Assembly: GCF_002285795.1 (NCBI RefSeq)
Contig: NZ_CP022961.1
Location: 3,848,001-3,912,000 of the forward strand
DNA from: Plantactinospora sp. KBS50
GTDB lineage: Bacteria > Actinomycetota > Actinomycetes > Mycobacteriales > Micromonosporaceae
DNA length: 64,000 nucleotides
Reading direction: 5' to 3'
The notes under the pieces were generated by a model. The model saw nothing but the letters and a program-made list of their open reading frames with translations. It was not told the DNA's origin and did no database searches. A program made the translations under genes and the position numbers. Positions 46,152 to 56,006 of the stretch are shown here, one piece after another. Positions within the stretch are counted from its first letter, which is position 1. Every line of letters begins with the position of its first letter.

Positions 46152-47519
46152 ATGACCGACATGACCCGCGGGCCGGCCGTACGGCAGATAGTCGGTTTCG
46201 CCCTTCCGCTGACCGCGGCGAGCCTGTTCATGCAGGCCTATCTGCTTGTCGACGGCATCGTCGTCGGGCGCTACGTCGGCGTCGAGGGGCTTGCCGCGGT
46301 CGGGGCGAGCGGCCCGTTGTTCTACCTGCTGAACGCCATGTTCATCGGTCTCGGCACCGCGTTCACCATCCGGCTGGCGCACCTGCGCGGCGGCCAGCGG
46401 GACGAGCAACGACGCGACGTGGTGGTGGCGCTGGCCACGGTGACCGTCGGCTGGACCCTCGGGTCCATCGTGCTGGTCACCGTGCTCGCGAAGCCGGTCC
46501 TGGCGCTGATGGGAATCACCGGCACGCTGGCCGGGCAGTGCGCCCACTTCATCGGGATACTCTCCATCGGTTTTCCTGGCATGTTCGGGTCCGCGGCCGT
46601 CAGCGCCTACCTGCGGGGTCTCGGCAACTCCCGGGCGGCGATGTGGGTACAGGCCACCGGCAACGTGATCAACATCGGGTTGGCCTGGCTGTTCGTCGGC
46701 GGGCTGGGGCTCGGTGTCGGCGGCGGCGCGCTGGCCACGGCGGTGTCCGCCACCGTCGCGGCGGTGGTCGGGGTCCTCGCCTCGGGCCGGCTCTACCCGC
46801 TGCCGGCGGGCCGGCCCGCCACGCCCGCCGTACGAGGTGAACTGGCCGACGCCATCCGGCTCGGCCTCCCCCTGGCGACGCAGCACATCATCCTGGCTCT
46901 CGGCATCATGGTGCTGGTCTGGATCATCGAACGGTACGGCGAGACGGTGATGGCCGGCTTCACCATCGTCTCGCGGATCGAAGCGTTCACCGCGATCCTG
47001 TTCCTGTCCTTCTCCGGCGCCATGACCACCTTCGCGGCACAGAATCTCGGCGCGGGAGACATCGAGCGGGCACGGCGGGCACTGGTACAGACCCTCGGGC
47101 TCACCGTCGGTCTGACCGTGGTGTTCTCCGCCGTGGTCCTCGCCGCGCACCGGCCGATCGTCGCCGTGTTCACCGACGACCCGGCCGCCCGCGAGGTCGC
47201 CGGGCGGTACCTGTTGATCATCTACCCGTTCTTCGCGCTCTACACCGTCATGGTGGTGCTGCACGGCTACCTCAACGGCGCCCGCCGGACCACGGTGCCG
47301 CTCATCTGCACGATTCTCGCCTTCGGTCTGGTCCAGTTGCCCTTCGCCTACCTGCTCAGTCGACCGTTCGGAATCCAGGCGGTGATGTGGGCCGTGGTCG
47401 CGAGTTGGACCACCGGGCTGACGTACTCGATCTTCTGCCTGCGGCATGTCCTGCTGCCCCGCCGCACCCCGGCCGGCGGCCCCATACCCACCCCGGTGGA
47501 GGTGCGAGGCTCCTCATGA
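46152..47519 (+). CDS. MATE-family efflux transporter
   Basis: A 455-residue multi-antimicrobial extrusion protein with twelve predicted helices in two homologous halves (IVGFALPLTAASLFMQAYLLVDGIVVG; AIRLGLPLATQHIILALGIMVLVWII). Likely exports the product of the adjacent synthase, or protects against it, using an ion gradient. Its stop overlaps the condensation gene start (ATGA). Confidence 0.92.
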   Translation: MTDMTRGPAVRQIVGFALPLTAASLFMQAYLLVDGIVVGRYVGVEGLAAVGASGPLFYLLNAMFIGLGTAFTIRLAHLRGGQRDEQRRDVVVALATVTVGWTLGSIVLVTVLAKPVLALMGITGTLAGQCAHFIGILSIGFPGMFGSAAVSAYLRGLGNSRAAMWVQATGNVINIGLAWLFVGGLGLGVGGGALATAVSATVAAVVGVLASGRLYPLPAGRPATPAVRGELADAIRLGLPLATQHIILALGIMVLVWIIERYGETVMAGFTIVSRIEAFTAILFLSFSGAMTTFAAQNLGAGDIERARRALVQTLGLTVGLTVVFSAVVLAAHRPIVAVFTDDPAAREVAGRYLLIIYPFFALYTVMVVLHGYLNGARRTTVPLICTILAFGLVQLPFAYLLSRPFGIQAVMWAVVASWTTGLTYSIFCLRHVLLPRRTPAGGPIPTPVEVRGSS

Positions 47520-48934
47520 TCACTGCGTACACGACCGACGTCGAGTTCCACGGCGGGCGCGCCCGGACGGCGCCGCTGACCTGGGGTCAGGAGATGATCT
47601 GGGACCTCATCGGCAATCTCGACGACGCCCGCAACTACGCCGTGCTCACCCGGTGGATGCCGATTCCGCTGCTGTTGAGCGTGGGTGACGCGCTGGAGAG
47701 CCTCGGCGAACTCGCCCGCCGCAACGAAGCGCTGCGGACGATGTACCACCGGACGGCCAGCGGCGACGCCAGGCAGGAGATCCTCAGCGCGGGAACGATG
47801 CCGGTGGAGATTGTCGACCGGCCCGCCGACGACCCGACCGACTACTCCAGCATCGTCACCGACTGCCTGGTGCGCGCGTCCGAAGCCGGATTCGACCACG
47901 AGAAGGAACTGCCGATCCGGTTCTCGGTCATCCTGCAGGACGGCATCCCGATCCTGCTGGCCTTCGCCGTCTCGCACCTGTCCGCCGACTTCATCGGCGC
48001 CGACCTGCTGGTCACCGAGCTTGGTGCGATGCTGCAGGCCCGCGCCGACGGCCGGCCGTGGCCGCCGCCCCGGCACTGCCGACAACCCGCCGACATGGCA
48101 GCGGTGGAAGGTCGGCCAGCGGGACAGCTCCGCAACATCGAGGCGGCCCGCTTCATCAGGCAGCAACTCGACCGCGCCCACCCGGACATGCTGCCCGCGC
48201 GCGCCACACCGGCCACGCCGCGGTTCCACCGCGGGCAACTGGAATCGTCCGCCCTCGCCGTCGCCATCGGTCCGGCCGCCCGCCGCCACCGGACAAGCAC
48301 CTCGGTCCTGTTGCTGGCCATCACCAGCGCGCTGATGCGCTGCGTCTGCCCCGGACGGGCCTATCCGATCGACCTGTTGCTGGGCAATCGCGCCGATCCG
48401 GCGCTGGCCGGCACGGTGTGCAGTCTCAGCCAGAGCATCCTGACCGTCATCGACCTGACTCCGGACTCGTTCGCCGGGCTCGTCGCGCACTGCGCGGCGA
48501 TCACCGCGGAGGCCAGGAGATACGGGTGGCACCGCAAGCGGGTCGTACAAGGAATCCTCGACGCCGCCGGGGCCGGGCGAGGCTGCCAGTTCAACGACAT
48601 CTGGTCGCAGCTCCCGGGCAGGCCGAGCAGGTTGCCCGCCACCCCGGCCGAGCTGGGGGCGATGGCCGAGTCCACAACGTTCTCCTGGCCGGAGCAGGTG
48701 CCGGAGAAGAACAAGGACCTGTTCATGGGTGTCCGTGGCACCGGCGACCGGATGCACCTCTCGCTGTTCGCCGACACCGCGCTGCTGCCTCCGGGCGACA
48801 TCCGGGCGTTCCTGGACACGTTCGAACGAGCCGCCATCAGCCTGGCCTTCGCCGACGTGACGCTGGATCAGATCGCACACTGGTTCGCCGAGGCCGGCGC
48901 CAGGTACGCGCACCTCAACGGCGGGCAGCGGTAG
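47516..48934 (+). CDS. Free-standing NRPS-type condensation domain protein
   Basis: A 472-residue protein with the condensation-domain fold. PLTWGQEMIWDLIG is the C1 motif and AVSHLSADFIGADLL is the active-site region: the usual HHxxxDG is SHxxxDF, keeping the second (catalytic) His and the Asp. No adenylation or carrier domain is attached. Such enzymes form an amide or ester between a carrier-bound acyl chain and a free amine or alcohol. Here it could release the beta-hydroxyacyl group from the PKS ACP. Acceptor unknown. Confidence 0.82.
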   Translation: MITAYTTDVEFHGGRARTAPLTWGQEMIWDLIGNLDDARNYAVLTRWMPIPLLLSVGDALESLGELARRNEALRTMYHRTASGDARQEILSAGTMPVEIVDRPADDPTDYSSIVTDCLVRASEAGFDHEKELPIRFSVILQDGIPILLAFAVSHLSADFIGADLLVTELGAMLQARADGRPWPPPRHCRQPADMAAVEGRPAGQLRNIEAARFIRQQLDRAHPDMLPARATPATPRFHRGQLESSALAVAIGPAARRHRTSTSVLLLAITSALMRCVCPGRAYPIDLLLGNRADPALAGTVCSLSQSILTVIDLTPDSFAGLVAHCAAITAEARRYGWHRKRVVQGILDAAGAGRGCQFNDIWSQLPGRPSRLPATPAELGAMAESTTFSWPEQVPEKNKDLFMGVRGTGDRMHLSLFADTALLPPGDIRAFLDTFERAAISLAFADVTLDQIAHWFAEAGARYAHLNGGQR

Positions 48935-48961
48935 TCCGCAAGGAGGCGTGGGTGCCCGATG

Positions 48962-51495
48962 TCAGCGGGTCGGTCGCAGGGTGATGGCGGCGTCGATCTT
49001 CGCGCCGATCCGCCGGTGCAGGGCGAGCAGTTTGTTGCCGCGGCCGGGGCCACCGGGACGAAGGTCCGTGGCCGCGGTGACGGCGGCCCGCAGCAGGGTC
49101 GCGACGTCGCGGGGCAGCGCCGCGGCCTCGGCGGCGGTCAGCCCTCTCTCGTCCGGAGCGAGGGTGTCGGCCGCGGCGGCAACCACCGCGTCCGCGTCGG
49201 GGATGGTGCCGTGGGTGATCGGTGCACGGTCCCGGGCCGCGTTCAGCAGCAGCAACACCCGCGCCGACCGGGCGACGTGCTGATCATCGGACCACGCCTC
49301 GGCTTCCAACAACTCGCGGAACTTCCCGTATCCCCCCGCCAGCCGGCCTTGACCGACGCCTCCATCGCGTCGGCGGCGAGGACCAGCAGGCGGATCCGAG
49401 CCTCGGGTGACGTGACGTGTCCGAGCGCGTCGTCGACCAGTTCCAGGCGTTCGGCGATCATGCCCCGGCCCCAGCCGGTTCCCTGATCACCGTCGGTCAG
49501 CGGTTGCCGGCTGGCGAACGCGTCGGCCAGCCGTCGCGTCTCGTCCGCGACGCCGGATCCGATGGCCGATGCGGCGAGCAGCCGCCAGGCCACGTCCAGC
49601 TCAAGGTTGTGCAGTGACGCCCGGGCGGCGTGCAGCAGCGGAAGGTCTCCGCCGGTCAACGCCGGCCACAGGTGCACATCCGAGTACGCGCCGGCCGTCT
49701 TCGGTATGGCCATTTCCCGGACGAACAGGGGGATCCCGTGCCGGGCACCGATCCGCCGCATCGCGCGCAGCAACGCCAGCACGATCGGCTTGCCGCCGGT
49801 GGGTACGAGCAGCAGCGCCCCGGTGCCGGGCGTGATCCTGGCCTCGATGGCCCGCTCGACGGCGGCGAGGTCCGGAACCTTGCCCTGGACCGGCTCGGCC
49901 CATGCCTCACCGCGGATCCGGCCCCCGGATCTACGCCTCCCGCCACGAGGTCGGCCCTCGGTCCTGGCCAGCCCGGAGCGGACCGCTTGGACGTCCAACT
50001 CGGCGTTCGGGTAGCTGCCCTCGGTGCCGAAGACGACCGCCCGGATCCGGATGTTCGGCGCCTCATCAAGGTGCGCGGTCACCACGCCGGGAAGACCAGC
50101 CATCAGTTGCTCCCCGACGGTTTCGGAGTGCCGCCGATCGGTGCCGGCCGCCGGTTCCCCGGGCGGTCCGGTGCGGTCCCTGCGCCCCTCCGGACGGTCG
50201 CCGGTCCCGGCGGGCCAGACGGCCAGCACCGTGTCGGCCGGGGTGACCGCCGGTTCGGGAAGCCCTGCCTCCCGCCAGCCGGTGCCGTCGACGTCGTACC
50301 GGCGCAGGTAGGCACCGATGGTGCCGGACTCGCCGGGTGCCGGCGGCTTGAGGCAGTGGCTGCCGTTGCCGATCTTCCGCAGGGCCTGCACCTCGGGCGA
50401 GCACAGCCAGGTGTGCGAGGGCAGGCCGATCGATGCCCGGACCGCCGGATCTTCGTCCCGCATCCGCGCCACCCAGCCGAGCATCGGCCCCAACGTCACG
50501 TACGCACGGCCTTCCTCGTCGCACAGCGTTCGCTCCGCCCGGCGGAGCAGATCCTCGGCCCCGGGGTGATCGGCCCGGTCGATGTCGAGCAGTTCTTCGT
50601 ACCGGCTGGTGACGTAGCGACGCACGGCCATGCTGGCGGTGCCGTCGCGGCGGACCACGGCGTCGGCGACCACGGCGCGCAGCGATGCGCAGTCGCGGAC
50701 CGCCAGGCCGTCCCGGTGCCGTTGCGCGGCCCGGCCGACCAGGTCGCGGGCGGCGTCGCCGAGCCGGACGGTCGGCGGATCCGCAGTGGCCGCCGCCTCC
50801 AGCGCGGCGAACAGACGCCACCGGACGAGCACGCCGGCCACCGGATCGGCGTCGAGGTCGTCGAGCGGGTCGATGATCGGATACCTGCCCGGCTTCGACG
50901 TGGGTACGAGCTGCCACCGCAGGCCGGCACGGGACAGCGCGGTGAGCACGCCCATGGCGATCCCGGTGGCGCCGGATCCCCAGGTGAGCAGCGCCTGCCG
51001 GTAGCGCGGCGCCGGTTCCAGGTGGTCGGTGACCGCCGCGACGACGCCCTTCTCGTCCAAGCCCTTGGCGAGGAGCACGACGGTGGCCCGTTCGACCGGA
51101 CAGGTGGCGTTCCCGGCCGCGAGGTGGCCGAGCACGTCGACGAGGACTCGTGCGATGGGCTCGGTGTCCAGCGGATGCGCCGGGTCCTGCCGGGTGCCGA
51201 GCACCAGCACCGACACGTCCCGGGTCGCATCGTGGCCGGTCAGCTCGTCCAGCACGCCGAACAGCGGGCTCGGTGGACACGTGCCGGGAGCGTCATCGTG
51301 CCACTCGTTCTTGGTGAGCATCCGGCGGGCCACCTCCGCACCGCCTCCGTCGGACAACACGTCGGCGAGCACGGCTCGGCGCTGTGCCACCCGCTCCGCA
51401 CGTACCTCCTCGGTGACCCGGGGACTCTGGGGCTGGGAGTCGAGCAGCAGGTCGGCTTCCCCGGCAATGTGGACCACTAGGCGCATGCGGGACAT
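48962..51495 (-). CDS. Putative CARF-HEPN (Csm6/Csx1-like) CRISPR ancillary ribonuclease, frameshifted
   Basis: A large protein convergent to the polyketide cluster and divergent from the cas operon; 844 residues when corrected. Two Rossmann-like segments look CARF-related: VLVLGTRQDP with LTWGSGATGIAMGVL in the first third, and VVFGTEGSYPNAEL with LLLVPTGGKPIVLALL in the second half. The end carries ARDRAPITHG, an R-x4-H HEPN ribonuclease motif (Arg757, His762). The frame breaks at CCCCCC 49332-49337 on the plus strand; restoring one base joins KAGWRG to GYGKFRELLEAE. As sequenced the HEPN part is lost. Expected role is RNA cleavage on binding cyclic oligoadenylate from Cas10. Family assignment is by motif only. 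Confidence 0.6.
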
Positions 51496-51554
51496 TGTGG
51501 ATCCCGCCGGCCTGGCATGTTACCCGCTGTCGGGATCCTGACTACGCTGATGCG

Positions 51555-51929
51555 ATGGCCGACGGTGGCGACGCGCCCGAGGTGCGCAACCTTACGCCGC
51601 ACGTGGTGCGGCTGATCGGCGACGGGCAGATCGTCGCACTGGAGCCGGCGGGGCCGCCCGCCCGGGTGGTGCTGCACGCCGATCGTCCCGATGGGACCGT
51701 CCGGATCGGCCCGCTGGTGGTGCCGTTGAAGCGGACCGCGGCATCGCCGCTCGTCACCGGCCTGCCGGAGCGGCGCCCGGGGGTCCTGCTGATCGTGGCC
51801 CGACCGGTGGCGGAGGCGCGGCCGGACCGGGACGACCTCGTCTATCCCCATGACACGGTCCGAGATGCCGCCGGGGTGATTGTCGGGTGCCGGTCACTTG
51901 GCCGGCCGGCCCTTGCCGACGACACCTGA
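51555..51929 (+). CDS. Small conserved protein (RNLTPH type), function unknown
   Basis: A 124-residue protein. It starts with EVRNLTPHVVRLIG and ends with LLIVARPVAEARPDRDDLVYPHDTVRDAAGVIVGCRSLGRP. I recall similar NLTPH...CRSL proteins from actinobacteria and phages but no assigned function. A GTG or ATG further upstream in frame is possible; ATG 51555 keeps the conserved start. It sits between the CARF-HEPN-like gene and the cas operon, so it may be a bystander or an ancillary protein. Confidence 0.65.
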   Translation: MADGGDAPEVRNLTPHVVRLIGDGQIVALEPAGPPARVVLHADRPDGTVRIGPLVVPLKRTAASPLVTGLPERRPGVLLIVARPVAEARPDRDDLVYPHDTVRDAAGVIVGCRSLGRPALADDT

Positions 51930-52048
51930 CTCCGGTCTGCTGGGCTTCCTCAACCGTTCGGGTCGTCCACACCCGCCCGTCCCGGCGCGCGCCTCGGCGA
52001 CACGTACCCACGTTCAGATACTTTTGTAGTTGAAAGACTTCAGTAGCT

Positions 52049-54256
52049 GTGGGTAAGTTGCCCTACGTGCACGTCTTCCCCGCCGAGATCCCGCCTGCCG
52101 AGGTCCACCGCTCCGACGTGGTGGAGGTACGGGTCGCCCGAAAGGTGGCCCCGCTGTTCGGGCTCGGCGCCGACCTGCCGCCGTACCACCGGTCCTGGGT
52201 GTGTGACTACACCGCGCTCTCCCTCGCGGAGATCGGCCGGGGGGCGCCGAGCCCGGACCGCACCGAACGGTCCCGGCTGGACACCGCCGGTGGCACGACC
52301 AACCCGGCCGGCACGACCAACCCGGCCGGCACGGGCGATCCCGGCTCGGGCTGGAGCTGGTCGGGTCGGGCGGTCTGGTTCCCGCAGCCCGGTTCGCCTC
52401 CGGGTGCGCTGACCAACGCGACGCTGAACCGGTACGGCCCGGACACCAAGGCCGCCGCCGTGCTCGCCGCCGCGAACCGGCTGCTGTGCGGACCGACCTC
52501 GGCCCTGGCAGCCGCGTGCCGGCACCTCGCGGCCACCGGTTGCGACCCCGAGGTACGGCTGGCCACGTGGGCCGGGCTGGTGTTGGAGGTCTACCGGGCG
52601 CAGCCGGCGCTGGTGGTCGCGGCCGTCCAGGCCCGCCAGGTGCAGCGGTCGCTGTCGGCCCGCTGGGGCGCCCAGGTCGACCGGGCCGGGGTTGCCGGTC
52701 ACGACGCGCCGTCGGAGATTCATCCCGCGGGCGGCGGTGCCGGCCCCGATGACCCGGCTTCGCGATGGCGACCGACCGACTTCGACCTGGTCGACTCGAC
52801 CCTGCCACTGCTCGGGCTCGCCGACGACCCAACCGCCGACCCGGCAGACGGCCCGGTCGACGGCCCGGTCGACGGTCCGGTCGACGGTCCGGGCACCGGT
52901 CTGGCGCTGTTCACCCCCGACGCGCTCGACGACGTCGCCTCGGCGTGGTGCGTGCGGCTGCTCCGGGTCGGCCAACCGGGCCGCGGCGTGGTGTGGCTGG
53001 CCGAGGACGGCGACGGTTCCCGACGGGTGCATGCCATGCTCCGGGTCGGGGCCGTGGTGGCGCCGTTCGTCGCGGCCACCCTCGGCGGTACACCCGCGGC
53101 CAACCGGACGTCATTGCCCGTGCTGCCGGTGCCGCCCACCGCCGACGCGCTGGCCGGCATCCCGCGGCCGGAACGGCGTGCCCTGCTCCTGGCCACGCAC
53201 GTGGCGGCCAACTACGTGCGCTACCGCGACGAGTTGCTGCTGGAGTGGCCGGACCTGCGGGCCGCGACCCGGGAGCTGGTGGCCGGCGCGGTCGAGCGAG
53301 CCGCCGAGGTCCTCACCGCCGACGATCCGGTGTCCCTGCAACTGGCCGCATACGCGGCGTACCTGCAGGTCTGGGATCTGTCCCGGGAGAGCGACGCGAT
53401 CGCGGGCAAGGAGCGCGACGCGCCTGCCGCGGTACGGGAGCTGGTCGCCGTGCAGCACCGGACCATGTCGTCCTGGCGTGCCGGCCTGCTCGACCCCGGC
53501 GCCGCGGCGTACCTGCTGGAGATCGGCGTCGTGGCCCTGCGCGGCGTGGCCGCCGACCCGGCGGCCGGGACCGCCGCCGGCAACGCCCCGGTCCGGACCT
53601 GGTGGTCGGCGATCCTCGAAGCGCGCGGCCTGGAGCCCGGGTCCGACCTGGCCGCCCGGATCGACACGCTCGGTGAAGCGCAGGTGTTCCACCTGCACCA
53701 CTACGCCGCCTGGTTGGCCGTCGGCGGGCGACGGGCCGACCTGCGGCGCGCCCTGGCTGTGCAGGAACGGGTGGCGGCCGTACGCGCCGAGGTGGCCCGC
53801 CGCGAGCCCGCCGGGTTCGCCGCGAAGTCCGCGGCGGCGCGGGCCGGACACGAGCTGGCCGCCGAGATCGCCACCGAGCTGGCCCTGGTCACACCCGATC
53901 GGGAGCGCGGCGCCCGGGTCCGCGCGCTGGAGACGGCGGTCCTACACGCCCGAGCGGTGCTGGCCGACCCGAGCACCGGTGGGTTGCCCCGGTCGGCCGC
54001 CGGGAATCCGGCGACGCTGCGGACCGCCCGGGTGGTGGCCCGGGCGCTGTGGACCGCCGCCGCACATGGGGTGCCGGTCGCGGCGCCGGACCGCGCCGCC
54101 GCCGTGGGCTTCCTGGACTCCGTGCTGACGGTCGACCAGACCGAGCCGACCAATCTGGCAAACCCGGCGGACCCGACGCGGCGGCCGGCACTGGCCGAGC
54201 TACGCCGCTGGCGGGCCGACCTGGCCGATCCCACCGACCCTCCTTCAACTCTGTGA
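52049..54256 (+). CDS. Large helical protein of unknown function at the head of the cas operon
   Basis: A 735-residue protein I do not recognise. N-terminus YVHVFPAEIPPAEVHRSD; alanine- and arginine-rich, probably mostly helical after residue 130. Two in-frame repeats occur, TTNPAG twice near residue 85 and DGPV four times near residue 270, marking flexible linkers. GTG start without a good ribosome site, preceded by an AT-rich stretch (52014-52048) that may be a promoter, so the message may be leaderless. Its stop is 8 bp before cas10, so it belongs to the CRISPR operon. A small-subunit-like or regulatory role is possible but unsupported. Confidence 0.75.
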   Translation: MGKLPYVHVFPAEIPPAEVHRSDVVEVRVARKVAPLFGLGADLPPYHRSWVCDYTALSLAEIGRGAPSPDRTERSRLDTAGGTTNPAGTTNPAGTGDPGSGWSWSGRAVWFPQPGSPPGALTNATLNRYGPDTKAAAVLAAANRLLCGPTSALAAACRHLAATGCDPEVRLATWAGLVLEVYRAQPALVVAAVQARQVQRSLSARWGAQVDRAGVAGHDAPSEIHPAGGGAGPDDPASRWRPTDFDLVDSTLPLLGLADDPTADPADGPVDGPVDGPVDGPGTGLALFTPDALDDVASAWCVRLLRVGQPGRGVVWLAEDGDGSRRVHAMLRVGAVVAPFVAATLGGTPAANRTSLPVLPVPPTADALAGIPRPERRALLLATHVAANYVRYRDELLLEWPDLRAATRELVAGAVERAAEVLTADDPVSLQLAAYAAYLQVWDLSRESDAIAGKERDAPAAVRELVAVQHRTMSSWRAGLLDPGAAAYLLEIGVVALRGVAADPAAGTAAGNAPVRTWWSAILEARGLEPGSDLAARIDTLGEAQVFHLHHYAAWLAVGGRRADLRRALAVQERVAAVRAEVARREPAGFAAKSAAARAGHELAAEIATELALVTPDRERGARVRALETAVLHARAVLADPSTGGLPRSAAGNPATLRTARVVARALWTAAAHGVPVAAPDRAAAVGFLDSVLTVDQTEPTNLANPADPTRRPALAELRRWRADLADPTDPPSTL

Positions 54257-54264
54257 GGCCAGCC

Positions 54265-56006
54265 ATGAACAGTGCACCGGGCGAGGACGAGTCCGGCATC
54301 CGCCACTGGGTATTGATCGAGACCGGCGGCAACCAGCGCTACATCTTCGGCAGCAACCGGCTGCGGCACATCGTCGGCGCGTCCCAGCTCGTTCAGGATG
54401 CCGGCACGGTGTGGGTCAAGGAGGCGGTCAAGCGGTGCGGGCTCCCACCGGAGTCGATCGTGATGACCGCATCGGGCAAGGCGCTGCTGCTGGTCGCCTC
54501 CGCCGAGGCCGGCCGAGCGGTCATCCGGCAGGTCACCGGCCGGGCGTTGACGCAGGCGCCGGGGCTGCGGGTCACCGGGGCGGTCGGCCCGGCGTTCGAC
54601 CCGGCCGACGACACCGCGCACGAGCGCGCCCGGCGCCGGACGTACGAATGGCATGCGAAGGTACGGGCCGCCCGCGCCGACCCGCTGTTACGGGACCGGA
54701 TGTTTCCGTGGCACCTGTCGTGCCGCGACACCGGCTGGCCCGCCAAGCTCCGCGAAGGGTACGGCGACGAGGAGGCGGTTCCGGCCTCGGCCGGGGTGTT
54801 GGCCCGATCCCAGGGCGGTGAGCGCGCCAAGGAACGGCTGCGCCGCGAGCTGGGTACCGAGCGGATCGGCATCGTTCCGGAGCACCTGGACACGTTGCGG
54901 CAGGGCGGCTGGATGGCGGTCGTGCACGCCGACGGCAACGGTGTCGGCGGGCTGTTCCAGGGATTCGCCGATCAGGTGGCCAAGGCTGAGGGCAGCGAGC
55001 GGATATCCCTCACCACCCACCTCCACTACCAGCGGGAGGTGGCCGCGCAGTTGGAGAAGGCGACCTGGGCGGCGGTCCGGGAGGCGGTCTCGGCGCTCGG
55101 CGCTGACCGGCCGGCCGCCGACCTGGCCGGCCGGCTACTGCCGATCGTGGTCGGTGGGGACGACGTCACCGTGGTCTGCGACGCGGCGCTGGCCGTACCG
55201 TTCGTCCGGGCTTTCGCCGCGGCGTTCGCCACCCACACAGGACAGCACCCGCAGTCGGAGCTGGCGCGCGTGGCGCGCGCCGCGACCGGCCGCCCCTGGC
55301 TCACCGCCTCGGCCGGAATCGCCGTGGTGAAGTCGCACCACCCGTTCGGCCGGGCATACGACCTGGCCGAGGAGCTGGTGAGATCGGCCAAGCGGCTCAA
55401 GCACGACGGTCGGTCCCTGGCCGGCTTCGACTTCCACCTGGCACACACCTCCACCCTGCTGGGACTGTCGAAGCTCCGCGAGTACGTCGAGCGCGACGAC
55501 ACTCGACCGGCCCGGGATACCCAGCAACCGGCCGAACCGGCCGAACCGGCCGGACCGATCGCCCGGTACGCCGGGCCGTACCTGCTGGACGGCGCCGCCC
55601 CGGACGGCGCCGCAGCGGACCTGCCGGCCGAGCTGCGCCGACGGGAGGTGCGGCTGCTGGACGAGATCTGCGACTGGCTCGGCCCCATGGCTGGCTCTCC
55701 GGCGCGCAGGCGCACGCCCTGCGCGAGGCCGCCGACCGTAGCCTGCCCGAATACCTGCATCAGGTGCGGCTGATCACCGCTCGCGCCGACGACCGGGTCA
55801 GGGCCGCGGAACTGCTCGGCGTCCAGAACGCGCCGAGCGGCGCCCAGACCCGGCACGGCCACGACGCGGCCGACAACAGCGCCGGCCCACCGGTCGGCTT
55901 CCTGCGGCTGTTCGACGCGCTGCACCTGCGCGGACTGCGGCTGGAGCAGGACGCCGCCCAGCCCGTCACCGACACGGGATCGACGCTCGTCAGGGGTGCC
56001 GCATGA
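54265..56006 (+). CDS. Cas10-like type III CRISPR large subunit with GGDD cyclase motif, frameshifted
   Basis: A compact Cas10/Cmr2-type protein, 580 residues when corrected (most Cas10 are larger). The first palm has VVHADGNGVGGLF; the second palm has the cyclase motif VVGGDDVTVV (Gly297-Asp300), followed by GRPWLTASAGIAVVKSHHPFGRAYDLAEELV. No HD nuclease domain at the N-terminus, which instead begins WVLIETGGNQRYIFGSNRLRHIVGAS. It should make cyclic oligoadenylate on target RNA binding. CCCC at 55683-55686 breaks the frame after CDWLGP; one added C continues with HGWLSGAQAHALREAADRS to a stop overlapping the next gene (ATGA). Confidence 0.88.
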
